Part shown: piece after piece, positions 1 to 5,789 of the stretch
Position numbering within the stretch: position 1 is the first letter of the stretch
Layout of the letters: each line of letters begins with the position of its first letter
Assembly: GCA_964387775.1 (NCBI GenBank)
Contig: CAYLZO010000270.1
Coordinates: 1 to 6,441, forward strand
Direction of reading: 5' to 3'
Length of the DNA stretch: 6,441 nucleotides
From: CAYLZO01 sp964387775
GTDB lineage: Bacteria > Chloroflexota > Anaerolineae > JAAYZQ01
Translations under genes and position numbers: made by a program
Notes under the pieces: generated by a model
Databases searched by the model: none
The model's input: the letters and a program-made list of their open reading frames with translations, nothing else
What the model was told of the DNA's origin: nothing

Positions 1-2
1 AC

Positions 3-452
3 TGGGTGCTGGGCCTGACCGACGGCGCGGCGGCCATGGGCGCCTGGATCGCCGTCAAGCCGACGCTGGCCGACCCGCTGCCCTGGCTGCTCTGGCTGGC
101 CGTCACCGTCTGGATCGCCGGTTTCGACCTCATCTACGCCTGCCAGGACACCGAGTTCGACCGGGAGTCGTGCCTCCACTCGGTGCCGGCCCGCTTTGGC
201 AACACGGCCGCCCTGCGGCTGGCCCGGGCCAACCACGCGCTGACCGTGGCCCTGCTGGCCGCCGTCGGCCTCCTGGCCGGGCTGGGCTGGCCCTTCTGGC
301 TCGGGTTGGCCACCATTGCCGGGCTGCTAGTCTACGAGCACCGCCTGGTCCGCCCCGACGACCTGTCGCGCCTGGACCTGGCCTTTTTCAACGTCAACGG
401 CTACGTCAGCGTCATCGCCTTCGTTTCGGTGTTTGGGGCGCTGTTGGTGTAG
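3..452 (+). CDS. UbiA-family polyprenyltransferase (UbiA-like/MqnP type), C-terminal part
   Basis: Integral-membrane enzyme that attaches a polyprenyl chain to an aromatic headgroup during quinone synthesis. The gene enters from the left edge in frame 3 and ends with TAG at 450-452, leaving about 149 residues, roughly half of a usual family member of about 290. The visible part holds the second Asp-rich motif, FDLIYACQDTEFDR, which binds the Mg-diphosphate of the prenyl donor. It is followed by an SVPARFG stretch, hydrophobic helices and a closing FFNVNGYVSV segment. The YACQD...FDR and FFxVNG pattern matches the 'UbiA-like' branch that includes MqnP of the futalosine menaquinone route, rather than MenA. 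The first Asp motif lies outside the window. GTG at 6-8 is an internal codon, not the start. Whether the headgroup is 4-hydroxybenzoate or dihydroxy-6-naphthoate cannot be decided here. Confidence 0.88.
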   Translation, partial: WVLGLTDGAAAMGAWIAVKPTLADPLPWLLWLAVTVWIAGFDLIYACQDTEFDRESCLHSVPARFGNTAALRLARANHALTVALLAAVGLLAGLGWPFWLGLATIAGLLVYEHRLVRPDDLSRLDLAFFNVNGYVSVIAFVSVFGALLV

Positions 453-468
453 ACCCATCATTACCCGA

Positions 469-493
469 CGCAGGAGCCAAAGGCATTCCTGCG
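469..493 (+). terminator. Strong hairpin after the UbiA-like gene, possible terminator
   Basis: CGCAGGAGCC (469-478) can pair with GGC..TCCTGCG (482-493), giving a ten-pair GC-rich stem with a two-base bulge (AT, 485-486) and an AAA loop. It starts 17 bases after the TAG of the prenyltransferase gene. No run of T follows, so it is not a classical intrinsic terminator. It could act as an mRNA 3'-end stabiliser or an inefficient terminator. A smaller hairpin, CTGAA/TTCAG with loop GCTT, lies at 526-539. Confidence 0.35.
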
Positions 494-553
494 GAATCGC
501 TGAACCGCTGAGACCGCCGATCCCACTGAAGCTTTTCAGCGTTTTCACCAAAC

Positions 554-708
554 ACTGGACATTGGCGAATTCTGACCATACTCATTGGAAGACACAGATT
601 TTCACAGATGAACACAGATTTAGTTCAAGATTCGGCCAGACAATCTGTGAAAATCTGTGTGAATCTGTGTCCTTGACCAATGCCGCTCAAAATTCGCCAG
701 ACTCCAGT
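554..708. repeat. 155-bp symmetric palindromic element with phased CACAGAT heptamers (MITE-like)
   Basis: The ends are perfect 6-bp inverted repeats, ACTGGA (554-559) and TCCAGT (703-708). Ungapped pairing of 554-600 with 662-708 gives about 32 matches in 47, including a GGCGAATT block (564-571 against 691-698). Inside are three CACAGAT heptamers starting at 593, 603 and 613, and three inverted copies, ATCTGTG, starting at 643, 653 and 663. A shifted fold pairs 592-609 perfectly with 643-660 (18 bp). The sequence AAAC flanks both ends (550-553 and 709-712) like a short target-site duplication. The element has no coding capacity. It is much richer in A+T than the genes around it and fills most of the 285-base gap ahead of the binding-protein gene. 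Non-autonomous mobile element and dispersed regulatory or structural repeat are both possible. Confidence 0.7.
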
Positions 709-755
709 AAACAGATACCTGGATTCAACCAAATCATTTGGAGGTGCGACACGTT

Positions 756-1781
756 ATGTACAAACATAAATTTCTGAACGTACTGCTCATCCTGGCCCTG
801 GCCGTCGTAGCCCTGGGCGCCTGCGGAGGGGAAGAGCCGACGTCGCCGCCGGCACCGACGTCTGACGCCCAGGAATCGCCCCTACCCGCCCCGACGCCCG
901 AGGCCGGCGAGGCCGGGACCCTCAAGATGGCCCTGCTGCCCATCCTCGACGTCCTGCCCTTCCACGTCGCCGAGGCGAACGGCTACTTTGAGCAAGTCGG
1001 CGTCGAGGTCGAGCTGGTGCCGGTCAAGAGCGCCCAGGAGCGCGACACGCTGATGCAGACCGGCCAGATCGACGGCATGCTCACCGATCTGCTCTCGCCC
1101 GTGCTCTTTAACCAGGAGGGCGAACAATTGAAGACCGTCCGCACGGCCCGCCAGGTCTACCCCGACTCGCCGCTCTTCCGCCTGCTGGCCGCGCCGGGCA
1201 GCGACGTCCAGTCGCCGGCCGACCTGGCCGGGGTGCCCATCGGCATCTCGCAGAACACGGTCATCGAATACATCACCGACCAGATGCTGGAGAACGCCGG
1301 GCTGGCGGCCGACCAGATCGCCGTCGAGGAGGTGAGCGCCATCCCGGTGCGGTTCGAGCTGCTCATCAACGGCGAAATCGCGGCGGCGACCCTGCCCGAT
1401 CCCCTGGCCTCGGGGGCGATGGCCGCCGGGGCGGTGCTCGTCGTGGACGACACGGCGATACCCGACCTGTCGCAGTCGATCCTGGCCTTCAGCACCGAGG
1501 CGCTGGAGATCAAGCCCGAGGCCGTGCGCCGCTTCCTGCAAGCCTGGGAGCTGGCTGTTGAAGAACTGAACGGCAACCCCGAAGCCTACAACGCCCTGCT
1601 CATCGAGGTGGGCCGCGTGCCCGAGTCGATCCAGGGCACGTTCCAGATGCCGCCCTACCCCGAGGCCAAGGTGCCCACGCCCGAGCAACTGGCCGACGTG
1701 GTGCAGTGGGCGCTGGACAAGGGCCTGATCCAGAACGACGTGCCCTACGAGCGCATGGTGGACGATAGCTATCTGCCCTAG
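756..1781 (+). CDS. ABC transporter substrate-binding lipoprotein (NMT1/SsuA/TauA-like)
   Basis: Extracytoplasmic solute receptor that hands its ligand to the permease and ATPase encoded at 2855-4373. The 341-residue product starts at ATG 756, behind GGAGG at 740-744 (11-base spacing). An in-frame TTG at 738 overlaps the Shine-Dalgarno site and is unlikely. The N-terminus is a lipoprotein signal: K3/K5, a hydrophobic stretch at 6-20, and lipobox L20-G21-A22-C23 with Cys23 as the lipidated residue. A Pro/Ser/Thr/Glu-rich tether spans about 25-54. The mature domain begins with TLKMALLPILDVLPFHVAEANGYF (55-78, quoted by position), typical of the NitT/TauT-family periplasmic fold. It continues with GQIDGML (103-109), DLAGVPIGIS (156-165) and the hinge-region ATLPDPLASG (211-220). 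The ligand is unknown: family members bind sulfonates, nitrate, pyrimidine thiamin precursors or aromatic acids. Confidence 0.9.
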   Translation: MYKHKFLNVLLILALAVVALGACGGEEPTSPPAPTSDAQESPLPAPTPEAGEAGTLKMALLPILDVLPFHVAEANGYFEQVGVEVELVPVKSAQERDTLMQTGQIDGMLTDLLSPVLFNQEGEQLKTVRTARQVYPDSPLFRLLAAPGSDVQSPADLAGVPIGISQNTVIEYITDQMLENAGLAADQIAVEEVSAIPVRFELLINGEIAAATLPDPLASGAMAAGAVLVVDDTAIPDLSQSILAFSTEALEIKPEAVRRFLQAWELAVEELNGNPEAYNALLIEVGRVPESIQGTFQMPPYPEAKVPTPEQLADVVQWALDKGLIQNDVPYERMVDDSYLP

Positions 1782-1845
1782 CTCCCTCTCCCCTCGGGGG
1801 AGACACGCTGTTAGCGCCTTCGGCGGAGCTGGGGTGAGGGGGAAG
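1782..1845. repeat. Palindromic dispersed repeat (CCCTCTCC...GGTGAGGG type)
   Basis: The short gap between the binding-protein stop and menA is almost wholly a folded repeat. TCTCCCC (1787-1793) pairs with GGGGAGA (1797-1803). CGCT/AGCG (1806-1809, 1813-1816) and CGCC/GGCG around a TTC loop (1815-1825) form further short stems. The outer CTCCCTCTCCCC can pair with GGGGTGAGGGGGA near 1831-1843. Sequences with a CCCTCTCCC left arm and a GGGGTGAGGG right arm are common as intergenic repeats in many bacterial genomes, from general knowledge. It may also stabilise or attenuate the message between the two genes. Confidence 0.6.
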
Positions 1846-1863
1846 ATTGCGACCAAGACAACC

Positions 1864-2760
1864 ATGACGACTGACGCCAAGATTTCACCCATCCAAGCCT
1901 GGACCCTGGCCATCCGGCCCAAGACCCTGCCGGCGGCCGTCTCGCCGGTCGTGGTCGGCATCGCCCTGGCCGTGGCCGACGGCGAGTTTGCCCTCCTGCC
2001 CGCCCTGGCGGCCCTGGTCGACGCCCTGCTCCTCCAAATCGGCGTCAACCTGGCCAACGACTACCAGGATTACGTCAAGGGCGCCGACACCCCCGAGCGC
2101 CTGGGGCCGGTGCGGGCGGCGGCCAGCGGCCTGATCTCGCTCCGCGATTTGCGCCTGGGCATCGCCGCCGTCTTGGGCCTGACGGCGCTGGTGGGCCTCT
2201 ACCTGGTCTTCGTCGGCGGGTGGCCCATCCTGGCCCTGGGCCTCGCCGCGATCCTCTCGGCGCTGGCCTACACCGGCGGGCCGTTCCCGCTGGGCTACCA
2301 CGGCCTGGGCGACCTCTTTGTCTTTCTCTTTTTTGGGCTGGCGGCCGTGTGCGGCACTTACTACGTCCAGGTGCTGACGCTGACCCCCCAGGTCGTCGCC
2401 ACGGCGGTGCCCGTCGGCGCGCTGACGGTGGCCATTCTGGTGGTCAACAACCTGCGTGACATCGAGACCGACGCCCGGACCGGCAAGCGCACCCTAGCCG
2501 TCGTGCTGGGCCCGGAGGTCAGCCGGATCGAGTACGTCGTGCTCCTGGCCGTGGCCTACGCCGCACCGATCCTCTTCTGGCTGGCCGATTGGTTCCCGGC
2601 CTGGGCGCTGCTGCCCTGGCTGACGGTGCCCCTGGCCCTGCGCCAGGTCCGCACGCTCCACACCACGACCGAGGGCCCGCCCCTGAACAAAGCCCTGGCC
2701 GGCACGGCCCAGCTCGACCTGCTCTTCAGCTTGCTCCTCGCCCTGGGCCTCGTCCTGTGA
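1864..2760 (+). CDS. menA: 1,4-dihydroxy-2-naphthoate polyprenyltransferase MenA
   Basis: Membrane prenyltransferase that joins dihydroxynaphthoate and a polyprenyl diphosphate to give demethylmenaquinone, the penultimate step of menaquinone synthesis. The 298-residue product has the family's usual length. The N-terminal AIRPKTLPAAVSPVVVG (16-32) is the MenA signature. The first Asp motif is NDYQDYVKGAD (65-75) and the second is DIETDARTGK (199-208), followed by RTLAVVLG. The rest is a series of hydrophobic helices. ATG 1864 is chosen because it places the AIRPKTL motif at the usual distance from the N-terminus. The in-frame GTG at 1834 lies inside the palindromic repeat and would add ten untypical residues. 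No good Shine-Dalgarno site precedes 1864; a purine-rich run at 1836-1845 is rather far away. The gene sits between transporter genes, an unusual position, with a repeat on each side. Confidence 0.93.
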   Translation: MTTDAKISPIQAWTLAIRPKTLPAAVSPVVVGIALAVADGEFALLPALAALVDALLLQIGVNLANDYQDYVKGADTPERLGPVRAAASGLISLRDLRLGIAAVLGLTALVGLYLVFVGGWPILALGLAAILSALAYTGGPFPLGYHGLGDLFVFLFFGLAAVCGTYYVQVLTLTPQVVATAVPVGALTVAILVVNNLRDIETDARTGKRTLAVVLGPEVSRIEYVVLLAVAYAAPILFWLADWFPAWALLPWLTVPLALRQVRTLHTTTEGPPLNKALAGTAQLDLLFSLLLALGLVL

Positions 2761-2761
2761 A

Positions 2762-2806
2762 CCCTTCGACAAGCTCAGGACGACCCCCTTCGACAAGCTC
2801 AGGACG
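2762..2806. repeat. Two tandem copies of the CCCTTCGACAAGCTCAGGACG repeat
   Basis: A 21-base unit (core TTCGACAAGCTCAGGAC) occurs at 2762-2782 and again, identically, at 2786-2806, a period of 24 with GGACG ending each copy. The first copy begins two bases after the menA stop. This core is familiar as a dispersed intergenic repeat in many bacterial genomes (general knowledge); when wrongly translated it gives STSSGR or LSLSKG peptides, as it would here. The remaining 48 bases to the ATPase start (2807-2854) show no further recognisable signal. Confidence 0.7.
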
Positions 2807-2854
2807 CCAAGCACAGAACGAACGGACGATCTCGATGCCTGATACCCGATTCCC

Positions 2855-3646
2855 ATGATTAAACTCCAAGACCTGACCTTCGCCTACCCTAGCCAACCGC
2901 CCCTCTTCGCGGCGTTCACCTGGCACGTCGCCGCCGACGAGGCCTGGGCCGTCATCGGGCCGTCGGGCTGCGGCAAATCGACGCTGCTGTATCTGCTGGC
3001 CGGACTGCGACATCCCTCGTCCGGCGAGGTGCGCATCGGCGGCGAACGGCTGGCGCGCCCCCGGCCGCGCACCGGCCTGATCTTGCAGGATTATGGCCTG
3101 CTGCCCTGGGCCACCGTCGCCGAGAACGCGGCCCTGGGCCTGCGCGTGCGGCGCTTCTACGGGCCGGACGGCCGCCACGCTCCCGCCGGGGAGCAGATGC
3201 CCAAGGACGAGGTCGCCCGCCGCGTCGACTTTTGGCTGGAGCGCTTGGGCATCGCCGAGCTGCGCGACCAGTACCCGGCCCAGATCTCGGGCGGACAGCG
3301 GCAGCGGACGGCCATCGCCCGCACGCTGGTCATGAACCCCGACCTGCTGCTCATGGACGAGCCCTTTTCTTCCCTCGACGCCCTGACCCGCGAGGACCTG
3401 GAGCGCCTGACCCTGGAGCTTCGCGCCGAGACGGGCGTGACGACCGTCGTCGTGACCCACAACATCGAGGAGGCCGTTTACCTCGGCCGGCGGCTCCTGC
3501 TGCTGCGTCAGCCGCCCCACCACGAGCCGCTGGTCATCGACAATCCCGAGGCCGGCCAGCTCGACTACCGGGAGCAGGCGCGATTCCAGACGCGCTGCAA
3601 CGAGGTCCGACACTTGCTGGAGGAGACAAACCATGCGCCGGCGTGA
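2855..3646 (+). CDS. ABC transporter ATP-binding protein (SsuB/TauB-like)
   Basis: Cytoplasmic ATPase that powers the importer formed with the permease at 3633-4373. The 263-residue product has every catalytic element in order: Walker A GPSGCGKST (35-43), Q-loop Gln78 in LILQDYGLLPW, signature ISGGQRQR (144-151; Ile replaces the usual Leu), Walker B LLLMDEP (164-170) with catalytic Glu169, D-loop SSLD (172-175) and H-loop His202 in VTHNIEEA. This pattern, with the C-terminal EEA segment, is that of the NitT/TauT/sulfonate ATPases. Relative to the usual SsuB/TauB plan, the helical region after the Q-loop looks lengthened by a polar stretch at about 100-118 (FYGPDGRHAPAGEQMPK). The start is the ATG that allows a complete first strand (IKLQDLTFAYP). 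No convincing Shine-Dalgarno site is visible, so translation may depend on upstream genes. The 3' end overlaps the permease gene by 14 bases. Confidence 0.94.
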   Translation: MIKLQDLTFAYPSQPPLFAAFTWHVAADEAWAVIGPSGCGKSTLLYLLAGLRHPSSGEVRIGGERLARPRPRTGLILQDYGLLPWATVAENAALGLRVRRFYGPDGRHAPAGEQMPKDEVARRVDFWLERLGIAELRDQYPAQISGGQRQRTAIARTLVMNPDLLLMDEPFSSLDALTREDLERLTLELRAETGVTTVVVTHNIEEAVYLGRRLLLLRQPPHHEPLVIDNPEAGQLDYREQARFQTRCNEVRHLLEETNHAPA

Positions 3647-4373
3647 CGTCCTCCTGGCCGTCCTCGGCCTGCTGGTCGCCTGGCAACTGGCAGCGATGGC
3701 CGTCGACAAATCGGTCCTGCCCCAGCCGTGGCAGGTGCTGCGTGCCTTTGTCGCCGAGCTGCCCAGGGAACTGGGCCGCCACCTCCTGGTCAGCGCCTGG
3801 CGGGTGGTGGCCAGCATCCTGGTGGCCGTGGCCGCGGCCGTGCCCGCCGGGCTGGGCCTGGGCCTGAGCCCCACGGCCAGCCGGCTGGCCGCGCCCGTCA
3901 TCTATTTGCTCTATCCCATCCCCAAGATCGTCTTTTTGCCCGTGGTTATCCTGCTGCTGGGCATCGGCAACCTGTCCAAGGTGTTCATCATCGCCCTGAT
4001 CCTCTTTTTCCAGATGCTGGTCGTCGTCCGCGACGAGGCGGCCAACATTCGCCCCGAGCTCATCGCCTCGGTGCGCTCGCTGGGGGCCGGGCGGCGGGCG
4101 ATTTTCCGCTTTGTCTACCTGCCCGCCTGCCTGCCCGCCGTGCTGACCTCACTGCGGGTGAGCATTGGCACAGCCATCGCCGTGCTCTTTTTCGCCGAGT
4201 CTTTCGCGACGACGTCAGGGTTGGGTTACTACATCATCGTGGAAACGTGGGGACGGCTGGCCTACGCCCCAATGTACGCCGGCGTAGTGGCCATGAGCCT
4301 GCTGGGGCTGGCCCTCTACTTCGTGGTGGACAACCTGGAGCGGCAGTTGTGCCCCTGGCTGGCGGTGAGTTGA
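3633..4373 (+). CDS. ABC transporter permease (SsuC/TauC-like)
   Basis: Inner-membrane channel subunit of the same importer. The 246-residue product is strongly hydrophobic, with about six predicted membrane segments (about 7-23, 53-75, 87-110, 115-133, 180-196, 213-232). It carries the cytoplasmic EAA loop, ASVRSLGAGRRAIFRF..LP (145-164), whose conserved Gly151 and Leu-Pro (163-164) contact the ATPase. YLLYPIPKIVFLPV (91-104) and SGLGYYI (195-201) are typical of the NitT/TauT permeases. ATG 3633 follows GGAGGAG at 3619-3625 with 7 bases between, and lies 14 bases before the end of the ATPase frame, so the two are translationally coupled. The gene ends 18 bases before the end of the convergent lipoprotein gene, with no visible terminator between them. 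Confidence 0.93.
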   Translation: MRRRDVLLAVLGLLVAWQLAAMAVDKSVLPQPWQVLRAFVAELPRELGRHLLVSAWRVVASILVAVAAAVPAGLGLGLSPTASRLAAPVIYLLYPIPKIVFLPVVILLLGIGNLSKVFIIALILFFQMLVVVRDEAANIRPELIASVRSLGAGRRAIFRFVYLPACLPAVLTSLRVSIGTAIAVLFFAESFATTSGLGYYIIVETWGRLAYAPMYAGVVAMSLLGLALYFVVDNLERQLCPWLAVS

Positions 4374-4391
4374 ACAAAGCCGGGAGCCTGA

Positions 4392-5675
4392 TTAGCGCAC
4401 CGGGTGCACCGACAGGTACTGCTTCAAGATCTCGGCGGCATCCCCTTTGATTTCGTAGGTGCGCCACTCCTCAAAGCCCGTCATGGCAAAGATCGTCGCC
4501 CCCACCACGTACTCGTCGAGCTGGAGCTGGCGGTCGTACCAGGCCAGTTGCTCGATATAGTTGCCGGGCGTATCCCAGCCCATGCCCAGGTCGGCCCAGT
4601 AGGCGCCGAAATCCTGCCAGCCCTTGCCCTCTGGCCCCGGTCGCTCGGTGACCAGGCCGTCCACGCCGCATTCGGTGATCACCAGCGGCAGGTCCAGGCC
4701 CCACGGCTGGAGGTACTGGCGGTAGACCTTGCGGTAACGCAGCGTCAGCCAGCCTTCGTCAGCGGGGGCGACGCCAAAGTCGAGGGGCTGGCGGTTGGTG
4801 AGATACCAGATGGTCGGCGCCGAGTATTCGTGCAAGCCCAGGTAGCCGCCGTGGGCCTGGGCCGCCTCCAACGCCGGGCGGAAGGCCGGCCACCACTCCA
4901 GCGGCGGCTGGCCGGTGCCGAAATTGCCCACGACCGCCCGCAGGCCGTGCTCGGCCAGGAGGCGCGCCCGCTCGGCCTCGAGCTCGGCCAGTTTACGCAT
5001 CTGGGCCTCGTCGCCGGGCACCGGTTCGTTGAACCCCTCCCAGGCGTCGACCAGGCCGGCACGCCGCTCGTCGAGGGCCAGGGGCAGGACCGCGTCGGCG
5101 GCACGCCGGGCCTCGGCGGCCATGTCGGGCCGGTTGAGGTCGAGTTGGCCCATCGTCACCCGGCCGACGATGAGGGTGTCGGGCGAGCGGGCCCTGACCT
5201 CGGCCAGGAAATTGGGATCCAGCTCCAGCGTCTTGAGGGCGGCCACGTTGCCGGTGGCGACCAGGTCCATGATCTGGGGATGGTACCACGCCACAAAGAG
5301 ACCCAACTTGCTGGGCGGGCCGGCCGGGAAGGGCGTGGCTGCCGGGGTCGGAGTGGGCGTCGGCGGCGGGGGCTCGGTGGGCGTCGCCAGCGGCGAATCG
5401 AGGGGCGACTCCAGCGGCGACTGCATCGGATCGGGCGGGGTGCCGAGAGCGGGTTCCGTCGTGGCCGTCGGCGATGCCATCGGCCGGGTGGGCGTGGACG
5501 TGGGCGTCAGGCTGGGCAGGGGGAATTGCGTCGCGCCCCCACGCGCCGATTCGGTCGGCACGGCGCCCGGCGTCTGGGTGGACACGCCACAGGCCGACAG
5601 AAAAGAGGCCAGGGCTGCGGCGCTGGCGCCCTGCAGGAACCGGCGCCGGGAAATGGGCTTTTGCTCTTGAGTCAT
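4392..5675 (-). CDS. Tat-exported lipoprotein with glycosidase-like (TIM-barrel) domain
   Basis: A 427-residue product, probably anchored on the outer face of the cytoplasmic membrane. The N-terminus combines a twin-arginine motif, SRRRFLQ (9-15), with a lipobox L26-S27-A28-C29. Residues 40-118 form a low-complexity spacer of Pro, Thr and Ser with SPLESPLDSPLATP repeats and TPTPTPTP. The domain from about 122 onward opens with KLGLFVAWYHP. It has an acid/base-like WEGFNEP (212-218, Glu217), HEYSAPTIWY (282-291) and a strand-end ITECGVDG (333-340, Glu335). Paired NEP and TEC/TEG glutamates are the hallmark of clan GH-A glycoside hydrolases, so glycan cleavage or binding is inferred; I cannot name a family. 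The start at 5675 is chosen because ATG 5684 overlaps the -10 box and so would not be transcribed. The long plus-strand frame over the same bases is an antisense shadow. Confidence 0.85.
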   Translation of the reverse strand: MTQEQKPISRRRFLQGASAAALASFLSACGVSTQTPGAVPTESARGGATQFPLPSLTPTSTPTRPMASPTATTEPALGTPPDPMQSPLESPLDSPLATPTEPPPPTPTPTPAATPFPAGPPSKLGLFVAWYHPQIMDLVATGNVAALKTLELDPNFLAEVRARSPDTLIVGRVTMGQLDLNRPDMAAEARRAADAVLPLALDERRAGLVDAWEGFNEPVPGDEAQMRKLAELEAERARLLAEHGLRAVVGNFGTGQPPLEWWPAFRPALEAAQAHGGYLGLHEYSAPTIWYLTNRQPLDFGVAPADEGWLTLRYRKVYRQYLQPWGLDLPLVITECGVDGLVTERPGPEGKGWQDFGAYWADLGMGWDTPGNYIEQLAWYDRQLQLDEYVVGATIFAMTGFEEWRTYEIKGDAAEILKQYLSVHPVR

Positions 5676-5682
5676 GGTCCCC

Positions 5683-5711
5683 ATTGTAGCGGGAAACGGC
5701 CCTGGCGTCAA
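5683..5711 (-). promoter_or_regulatory. Sigma-70-type promoter for the Tat lipoprotein gene (leaderless)
   Basis: On the minus strand, TTGACG (5711-5706) and TACAAT (5688-5683) are separated by exactly 17 bases. Each box has five of six consensus positions (TTGACA, TATAAT). Only seven bases, GGGGACC, separate the -10 box from ATG 5675, so transcription should begin at or within a few bases of the A of the start codon. That implies a leaderless mRNA. The actual start site has not been seen. Confidence 0.72.
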
Positions 5712-5760
5712 TCACGGCCGGGCTACGGGCAATCGGCAATTCAACTACGCTTGACCGATC

Positions 5761-5789
5761 TTGCCTTCTCGGGCGCCCTCTGTTACAAT
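5761..5789 (+). promoter_or_regulatory. Sigma-70-type promoter for the short ORF and phosphofructokinase
   Basis: TTGCCT (5761-5766, four of six consensus bases) and TACAAT (5784-5789) are 17 bases apart. The predicted start is near 5796, leaving a leader of about 76 bases (5796-5871). The -10 box is identical to that of the divergent lipoprotein promoter; 49 bases lie between the two -35 boxes. The leader segment around 5824-5850 (ACCGCAGAGG..CGCCGAGA) vaguely resembles dispersed CGCAGAG-type repeats, but is too degraded to call. Confidence 0.6.

Noticed and set aside
593..669. The heptamer array as a CRISPR or replication-origin iteron array
   Set aside because: The units are only 7 bases with 3-base gaps, half are inverted, and no cas, rep or dnaA-like gene is nearby.
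673..737. Promoter for the binding-protein gene, perhaps from the TTGACC in the repeat's right arm
   Set aside because: No TATAAT-like box lies at 16-18 bases from TTGACC (673-678), and no other convincing pair was found before 740.
738..740. TTG as start of the binding-protein gene
   Set aside because: It overlaps the GGAGG ribosome site. ATG 756 gives a normal lipoprotein signal with suitable spacing.
1834..1836. GTG as start of menA
   Set aside because: It lies inside the palindromic repeat and adds residues not seen in the family; ATG 1864 gives a normal MenA N-terminus.
882..2057. 391-codon minus-strand open frame across the binding protein and menA
   Set aside because: Shadow frame caused by high GC. 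It crosses the intergenic repeat and antisenses two well-recognised genes.
2589..2858. 89-codon ORF containing STSSGR peptides
   Set aside because: It overlaps menA in another frame, and the STSSGR repeats come from translating the dispersed intergenic repeat.
2726..3901. 391-codon minus-strand open frame over the ATPase and permease
   Set aside because: Shadow frame; its translation of the tandem repeat gives the familiar artefact peptide ELVEG, and the plus-strand genes have all ABC motifs.
4374..4391. Terminator between the permease and the convergent lipoprotein gene
   Set aside because: The 18 bases contain no hairpin or T run. A small GCAC/GTGC hairpin just inside the lipoprotein gene is too weak to call.
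5751..5756. TTGACC as the -35 box of the plus-strand promoter
   Set aside because: It is 27 bases from TACAAT, too far; TTGCCT at 5761 has the correct 17-base spacing.
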